DNA of 64,000 bases from NCBI GenBank assembly GCA_963745175.1, contig CAVUWK010000010.1, positions 143,748 through 207,747 of the forward strand, given 5' to 3'. The notes beneath the pieces were generated by a model. The model ran no database searches, was not told the origin of the DNA, and saw only the letters and a program-made list of their open reading frames with translations. This document shows, piece by piece, positions 34,654 to 44,281 of this stretch. This DNA comes from Bog-473 sp963745175 (lineage in GTDB: Bacteria > Actinomycetota > Acidimicrobiia > Acidimicrobiales > RAAP-2). A program made the position numbers and the translations under genes. Position 1 is the stretch's first letter; the number at the start of each line of letters is the position of its first letter.

Positions 34654-34681
34654 GTTCGGTCCCGTTCCCTCCCCCGGATGC
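34654..34681 (-). promoter_or_regulatory. SigK-type promoter of sigK (autoregulation)
   Basis: On the minus strand GCATCC (34681-34676), 16-bp spacer, CCGAAC (34659-34654), against the mycobacterial SigK consensus CCATCC-N16/17-CCGAAT. The -10 ends 9 bp before the sigK ATG, implying a nearly leaderless message. Confidence 0.65.
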
Positions 34682-34693
34682 CCCGGATTTCGC

Positions 34694-34721
34694 CCATCCG
34701 GGCATGGCCTGGGTTCCGAAT
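34694..34721 (+). promoter_or_regulatory. SigK-type promoter of ferritin-like gene
   Basis: CCATCC (34694-34699), 16-bp spacer, CCGAAT (34716-34721): an exact match to the SigK consensus described in mycobacteria. The start codon follows 10 bp after the -10. An inverted repeat, CCCGGATG/CATCCGGG (34673-34702), links the -35 regions of the two divergent promoters. Confidence 0.78.
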
Positions 34722-34731
34722 AGTAGGCCGT

Positions 34732-35523
34732 ATGCGAACGACGATCGACTCCTACAAGTCCCGGGCGGGGCGCCTGGACCTGGAGGGCATCGACTTCGAT
34801 GACTTCAGGGACCAGCCGCTGTCCCGCGACGCGTTGCGCTCGCTGCGCTACATGCACGACGTGGAGCACCACACCGTGTGCTACCTGCGCGATCTGCTGC
34901 TGACGCCGGCCCACCAGGACCCGGCCATCACCTCCTTCCTCTCCTGCTGGGTGTTCGAGGAGATGTGGCACGGCGAGGCCATCGGCCAGGTGCTCGAGGC
35001 CCACGGCGAGGAGGCGGGCGCGCCGCGCATCGCGGCCCTGCGCCATGGGCACCGGCGCCGTCAGGCGGCCAGCACCCTCAGCACCATCGCCTCGGCGGCC
35101 TTCGCGGGCCGGGCCTTCATCGCCCTGCACATGACCTGGGGTGCCATCAACGAGTGGACGACGCAGGCCGGGTACGCCCGGCTCTCCGAGGCGGCGGCCC
35201 ACCCCACCTTGCGCGAGCTCCTGCGCCGCATCATGAAACAGGAGGGCGGGCACATCGACTTCTACACGTCGGAGGCGACGCGGCGCCTCGGCGACAACGT
35301 CAAGGCACAGAAGATGACGCGCTTCGCACTGTCGCACTGGTGGCGCCCGGTGGGCTCGGGCGTGATGCCCACACGCGAGGTCGGGTTCCTCGTCAACTAC
35401 CTCTTCGACGGCACCAAGGGCGCCGACATCCTCGAACGGATCGACCGCCGCGTCGACCGGCTGCCGGGACAGAGCGAGCTGCATCTCCTGACGCGCGCCG
35501 TGGCGCGCTTCGCCCGATCCTGA
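34732..35523 (+). CDS. Ferritin-like di-iron protein
   Basis: A 263-residue four-helix-bundle protein with di-iron ligands at expected spacings: Glu45 (MHDVEHHTVC), Glu77 and His80 (FEEMWHGEA), Glu141 (GAINEWTTQAGY), Glu171 and His174 (KQEGGHIDFY). The pattern fits acyl-ACP-desaturase or ribonucleotide-reductase-like oxidases more than iron-storage ferritins. The substrate is not known. It is the divergent neighbour of sigK and has an exact SigK-type promoter, so it is the best candidate for the main target of this sigma factor here. ATG 34732 is preferred because it follows that promoter. Confidence 0.82.
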   Translation: MRTTIDSYKSRAGRLDLEGIDFDDFRDQPLSRDALRSLRYMHDVEHHTVCYLRDLLLTPAHQDPAITSFLSCWVFEEMWHGEAIGQVLEAHGEEAGAPRIAALRHGHRRRQAASTLSTIASAAFAGRAFIALHMTWGAINEWTTQAGYARLSEAAAHPTLRELLRRIMKQEGGHIDFYTSEATRRLGDNVKAQKMTRFALSHWWRPVGSGVMPTREVGFLVNYLFDGTKGADILERIDRRVDRLPGQSELHLLTRAVARFARS

Positions 35524-35577
35524 GAGTTCGCTGGGTACGACCGAACCCTCCACCGGGTCGGTCACCGAGGCCGTGTA

Positions 35578-36321
35578 ATGATAAGCGCGATGGCCGTGGG
35601 GACAGGTCCGGATTCGATGAGCTATTCGTGGGTCCGGGGGACGGAGCTGCGGCGGAGCGCCGCCGAGGACCAGGCCGGGTTCCGGGCGCGGTCGGCTCCG
35701 ATACTGGAACGCCACAACGCGCAGGACGCGCAGCAGGTCGAAGCTCTGCGCCGGACGTACGCCAAGCCCGTCCTCGGCAAGGTCCGGGTGTGGGAGCTGA
35801 TCGAACGGCTCGGCTCCTGCGTGGATCCCACCGACGAACGGCTGTTCTGCGCCAGCCAGCAGGTGCACGTGCTGCAGATCCTCGAGGCGATGGAAGCCGA
35901 TGGCACCGCCACGCCGGACATGGTGCTCGTCGCCCTCATCCACGATCTGGGCAAGGTTCTCCTGAGCCTGGGCGAGGACCCGGCCAACGTGGTCTGTATG
36001 ACCCGGGCCGTCGGCGAGGGAGCCGACGGCGTCGGCCTCGACCACTCGATGTTGCAGTGGAACCACGACGAGTTCGCCTACCAGCGGCTCCGGGACCATG
36101 TACCCGAGGATCTGGCCTGGCTCATCCGCTACCACAGCATCGACGTCGAGGGCGTCTCGAACGTGATGGACGCTCGCGACCTCGAGCGAACGGAGCGGCT
36201 GCTGCTCCCGTTCGCCCATTACGACCATGCCACCAAGTCGCCCTACCACCTGCCGTCTGTCACCCTCGCGTCGTACCGCGACGTCATAGAGGAAGCATTC
36301 CCTCACCGGATTCGTTTCTGA
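35578..36321 (+). CDS. myo-Inositol-oxygenase-like di-iron oxygenase
   Basis: A 247-residue protein of the MIOX branch of HD-domain mixed-valent di-iron oxygenases. All six iron ligands are in place: His97 (QQVHVLQ), His122-Asp123 (LIHDLGK), His163 (QWNHDEFAY), His186 (IRYHSID) and Asp216 (FAHYDHATKSPY). MIOX opens myo-inositol to glucuronate with oxygen; related HD oxygenases cleave phosphonates, so the substrate may differ. ATG 35590 is an alternative start. It is the first gene of a three-gene unit with a FAD oxidoreductase and a GT2 enzyme, and follows the ferritin-like gene by 54 bp. Confidence 0.85.
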   Translation: MISAMAVGTGPDSMSYSWVRGTELRRSAAEDQAGFRARSAPILERHNAQDAQQVEALRRTYAKPVLGKVRVWELIERLGSCVDPTDERLFCASQQVHVLQILEAMEADGTATPDMVLVALIHDLGKVLLSLGEDPANVVCMTRAVGEGADGVGLDHSMLQWNHDEFAYQRLRDHVPEDLAWLIRYHSIDVEGVSNVMDARDLERTERLLLPFAHYDHATKSPYHLPSVTLASYRDVIEEAFPHRIRF

Positions 36322-36340
36322 ACGCAGACCGACGATCTCC

Positions 36341-37615
36341 ATGAGTCGCTCGACCAGAACAGCGGTGATCGGCGCCGGCGTCACGGGTCTGACCGCCGGC
36401 GCCATGTCGGGTGCGACCGTCTTCGAGCAGAGCGACGGTCCCGGCGGGATCTGTCGCTCCTACTACGTGCGGCCCGGCACCAGCGAGCCGCTCGCCCGCT
36501 CCACCGTCGACGAGGACGCCTACCGGTTCGAGGTCGGCGGCGGCCATTGGATCTTCGGCGGCGAGCCGCAAACCATCGCGACGTTGGAGAGCCTGGCTCC
36601 CTTCCGCGTGTACAACCGGAAGGCGGCGGTGCGCTTGGGTTCCCTGGGGCGCAGCGTCCCGTACCCTCTGCAGGCCCACGTCGAAGATCTCGGTGCAGAA
36701 CTGGCGGAGGCGGCGGCCAAGGAGATCGCCAACGCGCCACCGCTGTCCGAGGCCTCGCCCACCCTGGCCGCATGGCTGGAAAGCTCGTTCGGACCCAGCC
36801 TCTGCCGTGTGTTCTTCTTTCCGTTCCACGATCGCTACACAGCCGGTTTGACGGCGTCCATCGCTCCCCAGGACGGCTACAAGACCCCACCGGCGGGAGC
36901 GCCGGGGTACAACGCCACGTTCCGTTACCCGGTGGGCGGACTCGATCAGTTGGCCGATCGGCTGGCAGAACGATGCGACATCCGATACGGCAGACGCGTA
37001 GTGGGGATCGAAACGAAGGACAAGATCCTCCGCTTCTCGGACGAGAGCGAGCACGGCTACGACCGCCTGGTGTCGACGCTGCCCCTCCACACCGCCATCG
37101 CCGCAGCAGGACTGGTCGTCGACGACAGGCCGGACCCCCATACCTCCGTCCTGGTGCTGAACCTCGGTGGCGAGCGTGGACCAGCGTGTCCGGACGTCCA
37201 CTGGCAGTACGAGCCCGACTCGTCGTCCGGCTTCCACCGCATCGGTTTCTACAGCAACGTGGAGCCCGACTTCCTGCCGGCCGGCAGCCGCAACGGCACC
37301 CATATCTCCATGTACGTGGAGCGGGCCTTCCTGGGTGGTCGGGACGACCCGGTCGACATCGACGCCTACACCGATGCGGTCATCGCCGAACTGCAGGCCA
37401 GAGGCTACATCGGTCGGGTTGAGGCGATGCACCCGAGTTGGGTCGACGTGGCCTACACCTGGCGCACTCCCGGCTCGCGCTGGCGCGAACATGCCCTCGC
37501 AGCTCTGGCCGATGCGGGGATCGAGCAGGTCGGACGATACGCCCGTTGGCATTTCCAGGGAATCGCCGACTCCATCAGGGACGGCAGGTCGGTCGGGGAC
37601 GCCTTCGCAGGGTGA
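36341..37615 (+). CDS. FAD-dependent oxidoreductase (UGM/protoporphyrinogen-oxidase-like)
   Basis: A 424-residue flavoprotein. The FAD fingerprint is TAVIGAGVTGLTAGAMSGATVFEQSDGPGGICRSYY. The following substrate segment (FEVGGGHWIFGGEPQTIATLESL) and YPVGGLDQLADRLAERCDIRYGRRVVGIETKDKILRF resemble UDP-galactopyranose mutase-like and amine-oxidase-like enzymes acting on nucleotide sugars. It begins 19 bp after the MIOX-like gene and overlaps the glycosyltransferase start by 4 bp. Together they suggest synthesis or transfer of an unusual sugar, but this is inference. Confidence 0.82.
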   Translation: MSRSTRTAVIGAGVTGLTAGAMSGATVFEQSDGPGGICRSYYVRPGTSEPLARSTVDEDAYRFEVGGGHWIFGGEPQTIATLESLAPFRVYNRKAAVRLGSLGRSVPYPLQAHVEDLGAELAEAAAKEIANAPPLSEASPTLAAWLESSFGPSLCRVFFFPFHDRYTAGLTASIAPQDGYKTPPAGAPGYNATFRYPVGGLDQLADRLAERCDIRYGRRVVGIETKDKILRFSDESEHGYDRLVSTLPLHTAIAAAGLVVDDRPDPHTSVLVLNLGGERGPACPDVHWQYEPDSSSGFHRIGFYSNVEPDFLPAGSRNGTHISMYVERAFLGGRDDPVDIDAYTDAVIAELQARGYIGRVEAMHPSWVDVAYTWRTPGSRWREHALAALADAGIEQVGRYARWHFQGIADSIRDGRSVGDAFAG

Positions 37616-38652
37616 GGTTGGGCTTCGGCCGACGATCGGCTCTCGAACGACCGCCGGCGGTCAGCAGCGTCCCGGACGGGTCGCGACCGTTCTGGTCGGT
37701 CATGATCCCCTCGTACAACAGCGCCGACCTCCTTGGTGCCACCCTCGAAAGCGTTCTGCGCCAGGACCCCGGCGAGGACGTCATGCAGATCGAAGTGGTC
37801 GACGACGGATCGGAGCGCGACGACCCCGGTGAGGTCGTGCGTCGGCTCGGGGGTGGCCGGGTCGGCTACTACCGGCAACCCCACAACGTCGGGGCCTCGG
37901 CCAACTTCACGACCTGCGTGCGTCGGTCAACGGGCCAATGGGTGCACATCCTGCACAGCGACGACCTGGTCCAGCCCGGTTTCTATGAGCAGTACCGGTC
38001 CCGGATTCTGGCGTGCCCCGACGTGGTGATGGTCGGCGCACGAACGGCGACGCTCTACACCGACACACCCGATCCGCCCTTGACGATCCCTGTGGCCACC
38101 GAGGGGGGATATCTGGTCGATGCCGCCCGGACGATCGCCACCACGAACCCCCTCCGCTGCGTGTCGGTCGTGGTGGCCCGGGCCAGTTACGAAGAGGCAG
38201 GAGCGTTCCATCCCGGCCTCGCCCACGCGAACGACTGGGAAATGTGGACACGCGTCGCCACTCGAGGTCCGGTCGGGTGGGTGGACGAATCCCTCGGCAC
38301 GTACCGGGTGCACGAGCGCTCCGACACGAGCCGGCTGCATCGGTCGACCGCTTACATCGACGACTGCCTGCACGCGACCGACGTGATCGCCAGCCATTTC
38401 GAGCCCCCCACCCGCGGGCAGGTGCGCCGTGCTGCCCGCCGCCAGGTGTGCGGGTACGCCCTGGACGTCAGTGAGGGGATGTTGGCGCGGGGCGAGTTGA
38501 GACTGTCCGCGGCCAACGCCGTGCGGGCCCTCCGCATCGATCACGACCGCGAGGTCAGAGTTCAGGCGACAGCTCTGATCAGACAGGCGGCGACCAGGTG
38601 GATCCGAACCGCGGGCCGGTCGCGGATCCGCGGGAGAAAGGTCGACCGCTGA
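37612..38652 (+). CDS. Glycosyltransferase family 2
   Basis: A 346-residue GT-A enzyme. Start GTG 37612 overlaps the upstream stop (GTGA). Donor-binding motifs are WSVMIPSYNSADLLGATLESVLRQ, IEVVDDGSERDD, and the metal-binding DXD-like WVHILHSDDLVQPGFY. The acceptor side includes HANDWEMWTRVA, the ED/DW-type catalytic region of GT2 proteins. A C-terminal helical part without membrane spans suggests a soluble enzyme. It probably adds a sugar made by the two genes before it. Confidence 0.88.
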   Translation: MRLGFGRRSALERPPAVSSVPDGSRPFWSVMIPSYNSADLLGATLESVLRQDPGEDVMQIEVVDDGSERDDPGEVVRRLGGGRVGYYRQPHNVGASANFTTCVRRSTGQWVHILHSDDLVQPGFYEQYRSRILACPDVVMVGARTATLYTDTPDPPLTIPVATEGGYLVDAARTIATTNPLRCVSVVVARASYEEAGAFHPGLAHANDWEMWTRVATRGPVGWVDESLGTYRVHERSDTSRLHRSTAYIDDCLHATDVIASHFEPPTRGQVRRAARRQVCGYALDVSEGMLARGELRLSAANAVRALRIDHDREVRVQATALIRQAATRWIRTAGRSRIRGRKVDR

Positions 38653-38735
38653 CCGCCTGTCAGCCCGGGGCTGGGTATCGAAGTGGCGTGGGGCGCGGCA
38701 TGTGCCGATTCCGAACAGGTGCGAAGGCTTGTTCG

Positions 38736-39303
38736 TCAGCCTTTGCGACCGACGAACGCGAGGAGTTGCGTCTGCGGTGCGACACCGACGGGCACGAGAA
38801 TGTCCTCGCCGAACATCCCACTGGCTCGCACCATGTCGGCCTGATCCTGGAGCAGCCTGTAGGCGGCGTCCACCAGTTCGGGATCGAGGGTGGCATCCTG
38901 GCCTGTGGAGGTTGCCAGGTCCCATCCGTGAATGAGGACATCAATGAATCGATGGCCGGCATACACCGAGCCGGGGACAGGTCCGTAGGAGACGGCGCAC
39001 GGCGCGTCGAGCGCCCCGGCAGCCTCGAAGGTCGCCGCTGCCGCCTCAGCCGAAATGTCATATGCCGTCAAGGGGTCGTTCCAGAGCACATCACCGTCGA
39101 GGCGGTCACCGACCTCGTCGATCGTGTGGCCCGAACCCAGTTCGGCCGCCCACAGGTTGCCCGACACCACATGGTTCAGGAGGGCTCGGACGTCCCACCC
39201 GTCACATGGACTCGGGTCGGCCCATTGGACACGATCAATGCCGGCAACGAACGGAGCGGGTCTCTTCGAGAGCCCTTCGGTGCAACTCGGCGATATTTGC
39301 CAT
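38736..39303 (-). pseudogene. TIGR03086-type metal-binding protein, one frameshift
   Basis: A DinB-like/mycothiol-dependent maleylpyruvate isomerase N-terminal domain protein of about 188 residues. ATG 39303 has a GAGGAG site and gives MANIAELHRRALEETRS; then the frame breaks at 39252, where one extra base (TCC-G-TTC) must be skipped to continue VAGIDRVQWADPSPCDGWDVRALLNHVVSGNLWAAEL. The metal-site histidines are in LLNHVVSG and FIDVLIHGWDLA. The open frame that extends to 39401 is artificial upstream of the break. Either a recent pseudogene or an insertion error. Confidence 0.82.
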
Positions 39304-39437
39304 GGCGTACTCCTCGATCTTCCCGGTTGCCAAAACTCACGGCCGCGCGTCGTCGTGATCACCTTGTCTGGCACTTGTGGAACGACGAAAACGGACTCCA
39401 TCGAAATGACGACGAGCCGGTTGGATGCGTTTTTCTC

Positions 39438-39731
39438 CTACGAGCGGTCCTCGATCACGTCAAGGTCCTGAAACGTCAACGGCCCGTCGAGGAGAGCCGC
39501 CTGCTTCTCACTGAACTCGGATGTCTCCGGCAGATTCGAGTTCTCCATGGCGGCCTCATAAGAGTCGAAGAACGCGAGAATCAGGTGCCGCTCTGGGTCT
39601 GTGCGGTCTCGGACGACGATAGAGCGTCGAAGAGTGCGCTTTCCCTCGGTCGCTGCTCGCCACTCATCTTCGAGCCGCTGGATCTTGTCGAACTTTGTTG
39701 TTCGGCACTCGATGATCTGAACGAACGCCAT
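39438..39731 (-). CDS. ABM-like dimeric alpha-beta barrel protein
   Basis: A 97-residue protein resembling antibiotic-biosynthesis-monooxygenase/dimeric-barrel domains: AFVQIIECRTTKFDKIQRLEDEWRAATEGKRTLRRSIVVRDRTDPERHLILAFFDSYEAAMENSNLPETSEF. ATG 39731 has an AAAGGAG site 6 bp away. Relatives act as heme-degrading or quinone-forming monooxygenases or only bind ligands, so the reaction is open. It lies upstream of the frameshifted TIGR03086 gene on the same strand and may be co-transcribed with it. Confidence 0.78.
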   Translation of the reverse strand: MAFVQIIECRTTKFDKIQRLEDEWRAATEGKRTLRRSIVVRDRTDPERHLILAFFDSYEAAMENSNLPETSEFSEKQAALLDGPLTFQDLDVIEDRS

Positions 39732-39971
39732 GTTGGTCTCCTTTCGACGTTCTGACCCCCTCGGCACTCGGAATTCATTCCTGCATTGAATTGTTAGCTG
39801 AAACACCTCAAAGCAACCTGGGTAGCACGAGAAGAGTGCCCGATACCACCCAGATGCAACACCAATCTGGAACTCTGACCCATCAGCAACATGGGGCAGG
39901 GCCCCTTCCCTACGCCGCCGGAGAGGTGGGACGAGTACCCCTTCTGAGCCGCCCCGAGGAGGCGCGACGTG

Positions 39972-41042
39972 TCAGGGTCGGCCGGTGATCAGCGAGGCCA
40001 GCACGTCGCGTGCCCGCTCGAGCTGCACGGCCGACACCCGCTCGTCGGGATGGTGGGCGAGGAGCGGGTCCCCGGGCCCGAAGTTGGCGGCCGGCACCCC
40101 GTGCTCCCAGAAGGATGCCACGTCGGTCCAGCCCACCTTCGCCCTCGGCGGCGCCCCACTCTTCTCCACGAGCGCCTTCAGCAACGGGTGGCCGAGAGAG
40201 GGCGGCGCGCCGTCCCCGGAGTCGAGGAGCTCCCACGTGTCACCGGTCGCCGGCTCCCAGGTGCCCTGAAGGAGCTCGTGCAGGAATGCTTCCGCCTGCG
40301 CTGCTCCCCGGTCCGGCGCGTAGCGGTGGTTCAGGGTGACCGTGGCCTCGTCGGGGACGACATTGGCGGCCACTCCCCCGTCGACGGCCACCGCCTGGAG
40401 CTGCTCGACATAGGTGCAGCCGTCCAGCACGACCTCGCGCCCGGGCCAGTCGGCCACCCGCTGGAGCAGAGGGGCCAGGCGATGAATGGCGTTGCGCCCG
40501 GTGAAGGGACGGGCCGTGTGGGCCCGCACCCCGCGCAGCGTGATGCGCACCCGCATCGTCCCCTGGCAGCCCGCCTCCACCAGCGCACAAGTCGGCTCCC
40601 CGAGGATGGCGGCGTCGCCCGCCAACAGATCGGGCCGCACCTGCCACAGCTGGAGCAGGCCGCTGTCGGCGCGGCCGATCTCCTCGCGGGCGTAGAAGCA
40701 CCACGTGACGTCCACCGCCGGCTCGCGCACCGCGGCGGCCAGGTCGAGCATGACTGCCAGGCCACCCTTCATGTCGGACGCGCCCACACCCCACACGGTG
40801 TCGCCGTCGAGTTTCGGTGCCTGGTTCCCGACCGGCGGGACCGTGTCGAGGTGCCCGGCCAGCACCAGGCGCTGGTCGTGGCCCAGCGCGGTGCGCCCGA
40901 CGACGTTGTCGCCGACGCGCGTGACGTCGAGCGAGCCGCAGGCACCCAACGCGTTCTCCACGAGGCCGGCCAGCGCGGCCTCGCCCTTGCTCGGCGAGGG
41001 GATGGCCATCAGGTCCCGGGTGGCCGTCAGGAGGTCGCCCAC
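39972..41042 (-). CDS. dapE: Succinyl-diaminopimelate desuccinylase
   Basis: A 356-residue M20-family zinc hydrolase for the last-but-one steps of diaminopimelate synthesis. Zinc and catalytic motifs: LVLAGHLDTVP (His, Asp), VWGVGASDMKGGLAVML, CFYAREEIGRADSG (Glu-Glu) and ILGEPT; a lid domain begins at GCQGTMRVRITLRGVRAHTARP. It ends the seven-gene leftward train from miaB and starts 4 bp after dapD, so it is translated with the succinylase pathway partners dapC and dapD. Confidence 0.93.
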   Translation of the reverse strand: MGDLLTATRDLMAIPSPSKGEAALAGLVENALGACGSLDVTRVGDNVVGRTALGHDQRLVLAGHLDTVPPVGNQAPKLDGDTVWGVGASDMKGGLAVMLDLAAAVREPAVDVTWCFYAREEIGRADSGLLQLWQVRPDLLAGDAAILGEPTCALVEAGCQGTMRVRITLRGVRAHTARPFTGRNAIHRLAPLLQRVADWPGREVVLDGCTYVEQLQAVAVDGGVAANVVPDEATVTLNHRYAPDRGAAQAEAFLHELLQGTWEPATGDTWELLDSGDGAPPSLGHPLLKALVEKSGAPPRAKVGWTDVASFWEHGVPAANFGPGDPLLAHHPDERVSAVQLERARDVLASLITGRP

Positions 41043-41046
41043 CGGA

Positions 41047-41866
<820 letters not shown>

Positions 41867-41874
<8 letters not shown>

Positions 41875-43001
41875 GCCGCACCATAGCGAGGCGCTCCCCC
41901 ACCAACGCCAACCGCTCCATCGGCTGGACGACGGCGACCCGCACATGCCGCGCGCCGTCCTCGCCGTAGAGATCGCCGGGACTGACCAGGATCCCACCGT
42001 CGGTGGCCAGTGTCTCGGCCATTGCCCAGGCATCGGGCCAGCGACCGGCGGGCACCGGCACCCACAGGTAGAACCCGCCTTCGGGGAGCGCCACCGGGAA
42101 GCCGTACCCGTCGAGGACGCCGGCCAGGAAGGCCAGCCGCTCCCGGTAGCGGGCCCGCTGGGCCTCCACGTGCTCGTCGTCGGCCAGGGCCGCCACGCCG
42201 GCCGCCTGCGCAGGACCGGGGACCATGAGGCCCGCGTGCTGGCGCACGGCCCGGAGGAACTCGACCAGCTCGGCATCGCCGGCGTAGAAACCGACCCGCA
42301 CCCCGGCCAGGTTCGAGCGCTTGGAGAGCGAGTGGACCGCGATCACCCCGTCGGACCCGTGCTGGAGCACCGACCGCGGCGGGCCGTCCCAAGTGAACTC
42401 GGCGTAGCACTCGTCGGAGAACAGGGGAACGCCGTGCGCCCGGGCCCAGGCCGCCTCGGCCCCGAGATCCCCCAGACCTCCGGTGGGATTCGACGGCGAG
42501 TTCGACCACACCACCAGGGCGCGCGCGACGTCGGAGGGGTCGACGGCGTCGAGCTGCAGGCCCCCGAGCCGTCCCGCGGCGGCGGGGACCGGGACGGCGC
42601 GGCAGCCGGCCAGCTCCGCCCCCATGGCGTAGGTGGGATAGGAGACAGCCGGATAGAGCACCGTGTCGCGCTCTGGATCGCGCAGACGCAGCAGCTGCGG
42701 CACCGATGCGACGAACTCCTTGGTCCCGACGCAGGCGGCGACCGACGACGGCGCAACTGCGGCGAGCGCGAAGCGCCGCTGCAGCCACCCGGCCGCGGCC
42801 TCGCGCAATTGCCGCGCTGCCGGCCGAAGCGGGATAACCCCGCTCGGTGCCCGACGAGGCCAGCGCCTCGATGACCGCCGGCAGCGGCGGGTCGTAGGGG
42901 GTGCCGATCGAGCAGTCGACCATGCCGCCCTCGTGTGCCTCGGCCACCTTGGCCAGGCCGGCCAGCCGGTCGTAGGGATAGGGCGGCAGCCGGAACGTCA
43001 C
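41867..43001 (-). pseudogene. dapC: Succinyldiaminopimelate transaminase, one frameshift
   Basis: A PLP-dependent class I/II aminotransferase of about 377 residues. The start MTFRLPPYPYDRLAGLAKVAEAHEGGMVDCSIGTPYDPPLP and SGTERGYPASAGSAAI are in one frame; the rest, REAAAGWLQRRF..., VVWSNSPSNPTGGLGD, FSDECYAEFTW and the PLP-lysine segment IAVHSLSKRSNLAGVRVGF, is in another. One extra base near 42806 (GCA-ATT-G-CGC) explains the break. For a gene embedded between dapD and hflX in a biosynthetic train, a sequencing insertion is at least as likely as true loss; another aminotransferase (ArgD) could otherwise cover the step. Confidence 0.88.
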
Positions 43002-44281
43002 GGCGCGGCCACGAATTCGGCGAAGCGGGCCCGGCCCACGTCGTCCAGCACCACCTGCAGCGTCGCCGACTCCTCGCCGTCGCTCTGGCCCACCACCTCG
43101 CCCTCACGATGGATGGCGGCCAGCACGTCGCCGCGCGCCCACGGCACGACCAGCTGCACCACTCGGTCCGAGCCGCGCAAGCGGTCGCCGAGCACGCGCA
43201 GGAGCTCGTCGACGCCCTCGCCGGTGCGGGCAGAGATGAGGACCGCGCCCTCGTTCGCGTGGGCGAGAACCTTGGCCTCCTCCGGGGCGGCATCGGCCTT
43301 GTTGACGACGATGAGCTCGGGCACGCCGGCCGCGCCGATCTCGGTGAGCACCTCGCGCACGGCGGCCATCTGCGACGCCGCGTTGGCCGCGGTGGCGTCG
43401 ACGACGTGCACGATCAGGTCGGCTAGGCGTACGGAGTCCAGGGTGGAGCGGAACGCCTCGACCAGCTCGTGGGGCAGCTTGCGCACGAACCCGACCGTGT
43501 CGGTGACCAGGATCGTCTCGCCCCCGGGAAGGGAGAGCTGCCGGGTGCGCGGGTCGAGCGTCACGAAGAGCCGGTTCTGCGCCGGGACGCCGGCGTCGGT
43601 CAACCGGTTGAGGAGCGTCGACTTCCCGGCGTTGGTGTAGCCCACCAGGACGACCTCGCGATGACGCCCCCGGGCGCGGCTCTGACGCTGCAGCGTCCGG
43701 GTCCGTTCCACCTCGCGGAGCTCCGCCTCCAGCTTGTGCATGCGCCGCACGAGCCGGCGGCGGTCGACCTCGAGCTGTGTCTCGCCCGGACCTCTGGTCC
43801 CGATGCCACCCGCCTGCTGGCTGAGCGCGGTCCCGCGGCCACGCAGTCGCGGGAGCCGATAGCGGAGCAGCGCCAACTCGACCTGCGCCTTGCCCTCGGG
43901 ACTTCGGGCGTTCTGGGCGAAGATGTCGAGGATCACCGCCGTCCTGTCGATGGCGGTGCGGCCGAACAGCTTCTCGAGGTTCCGGTGCTGGGCCGGGGTC
44001 AACTCATCGTCGAAGACGACCGTGTCGGCGTCGAGGCTGCGGCTCAACTCTGCGATCTCCTCCGCCTTGCCACGACCGACGAAGGTCGCCGCATCGGGCG
44101 CGTTGCGCCGCTGGACCACGCGGCCCACGACGTCCGCGCCGGCGCTGTCCACCAATTGCGTGAGCTCGTCCAACTCCTCGGCAACCATCTCGTCGGTCAA
44201 GCCGGGGAAGATGACGCCCACCAAGATGATCCGCTCCCGGAAGGTGCGCTCGATGAGCGTTCCGGGCAACAGGTTGCTCAA
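42998..44281 (-). CDS. hflX: Ribosome-associated GTPase HflX
   Basis: A 427-residue GTPase that splits stalled or heat-damaged ribosomes. An N-terminal domain (LDELTQLVDSAGADVVGRVVQRRNAPDAATFVGRGKAEEI) is followed by the Gly-rich GGIGTRGPGETQLEVDRRR and the G domain: G1 VGYTNAGKSTLLN, G3 DTVGFVRKLPHELVEAF, G4 VVNKAD. A TTG start at 44281 overlaps the dapF stop (TTGA) and gives the expected length; the open frame further upstream lies antisense to nothing useful and is rejected. It overlaps dapC by 4 bp. Confidence 0.92.
   Translation of the reverse strand: MSNLLPGTLIERTFRERIILVGVIFPGLTDEMVAEELDELTQLVDSAGADVVGRVVQRRNAPDAATFVGRGKAEEIAELSRSLDADTVVFDDELTPAQHRNLEKLFGRTAIDRTAVILDIFAQNARSPEGKAQVELALLRYRLPRLRGRGTALSQQAGGIGTRGPGETQLEVDRRRLVRRMHKLEAELREVERTRTLQRQSRARGRHREVVLVGYTNAGKSTLLNRLTDAGVPAQNRLFVTLDPRTRQLSLPGGETILVTDTVGFVRKLPHELVEAFRSTLDSVRLADLIVHVVDATAANAASQMAAVREVLTEIGAAGVPELIVVNKADAAPEEAKVLAHANEGAVLISARTGEGVDELLRVLGDRLRGSDRVVQLVVPWARGDVLAAIHREGEVVGQSDGEESATLQVVLDDVGRARFAEFVAAP

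Noticed and set aside
34645..36405. Upstream extension of the sigma-factor frame to 778 residues
   Set aside because: The extension is antisense to the ferritin-like and MIOX-like genes; the sigma factor's family start is at 34644.
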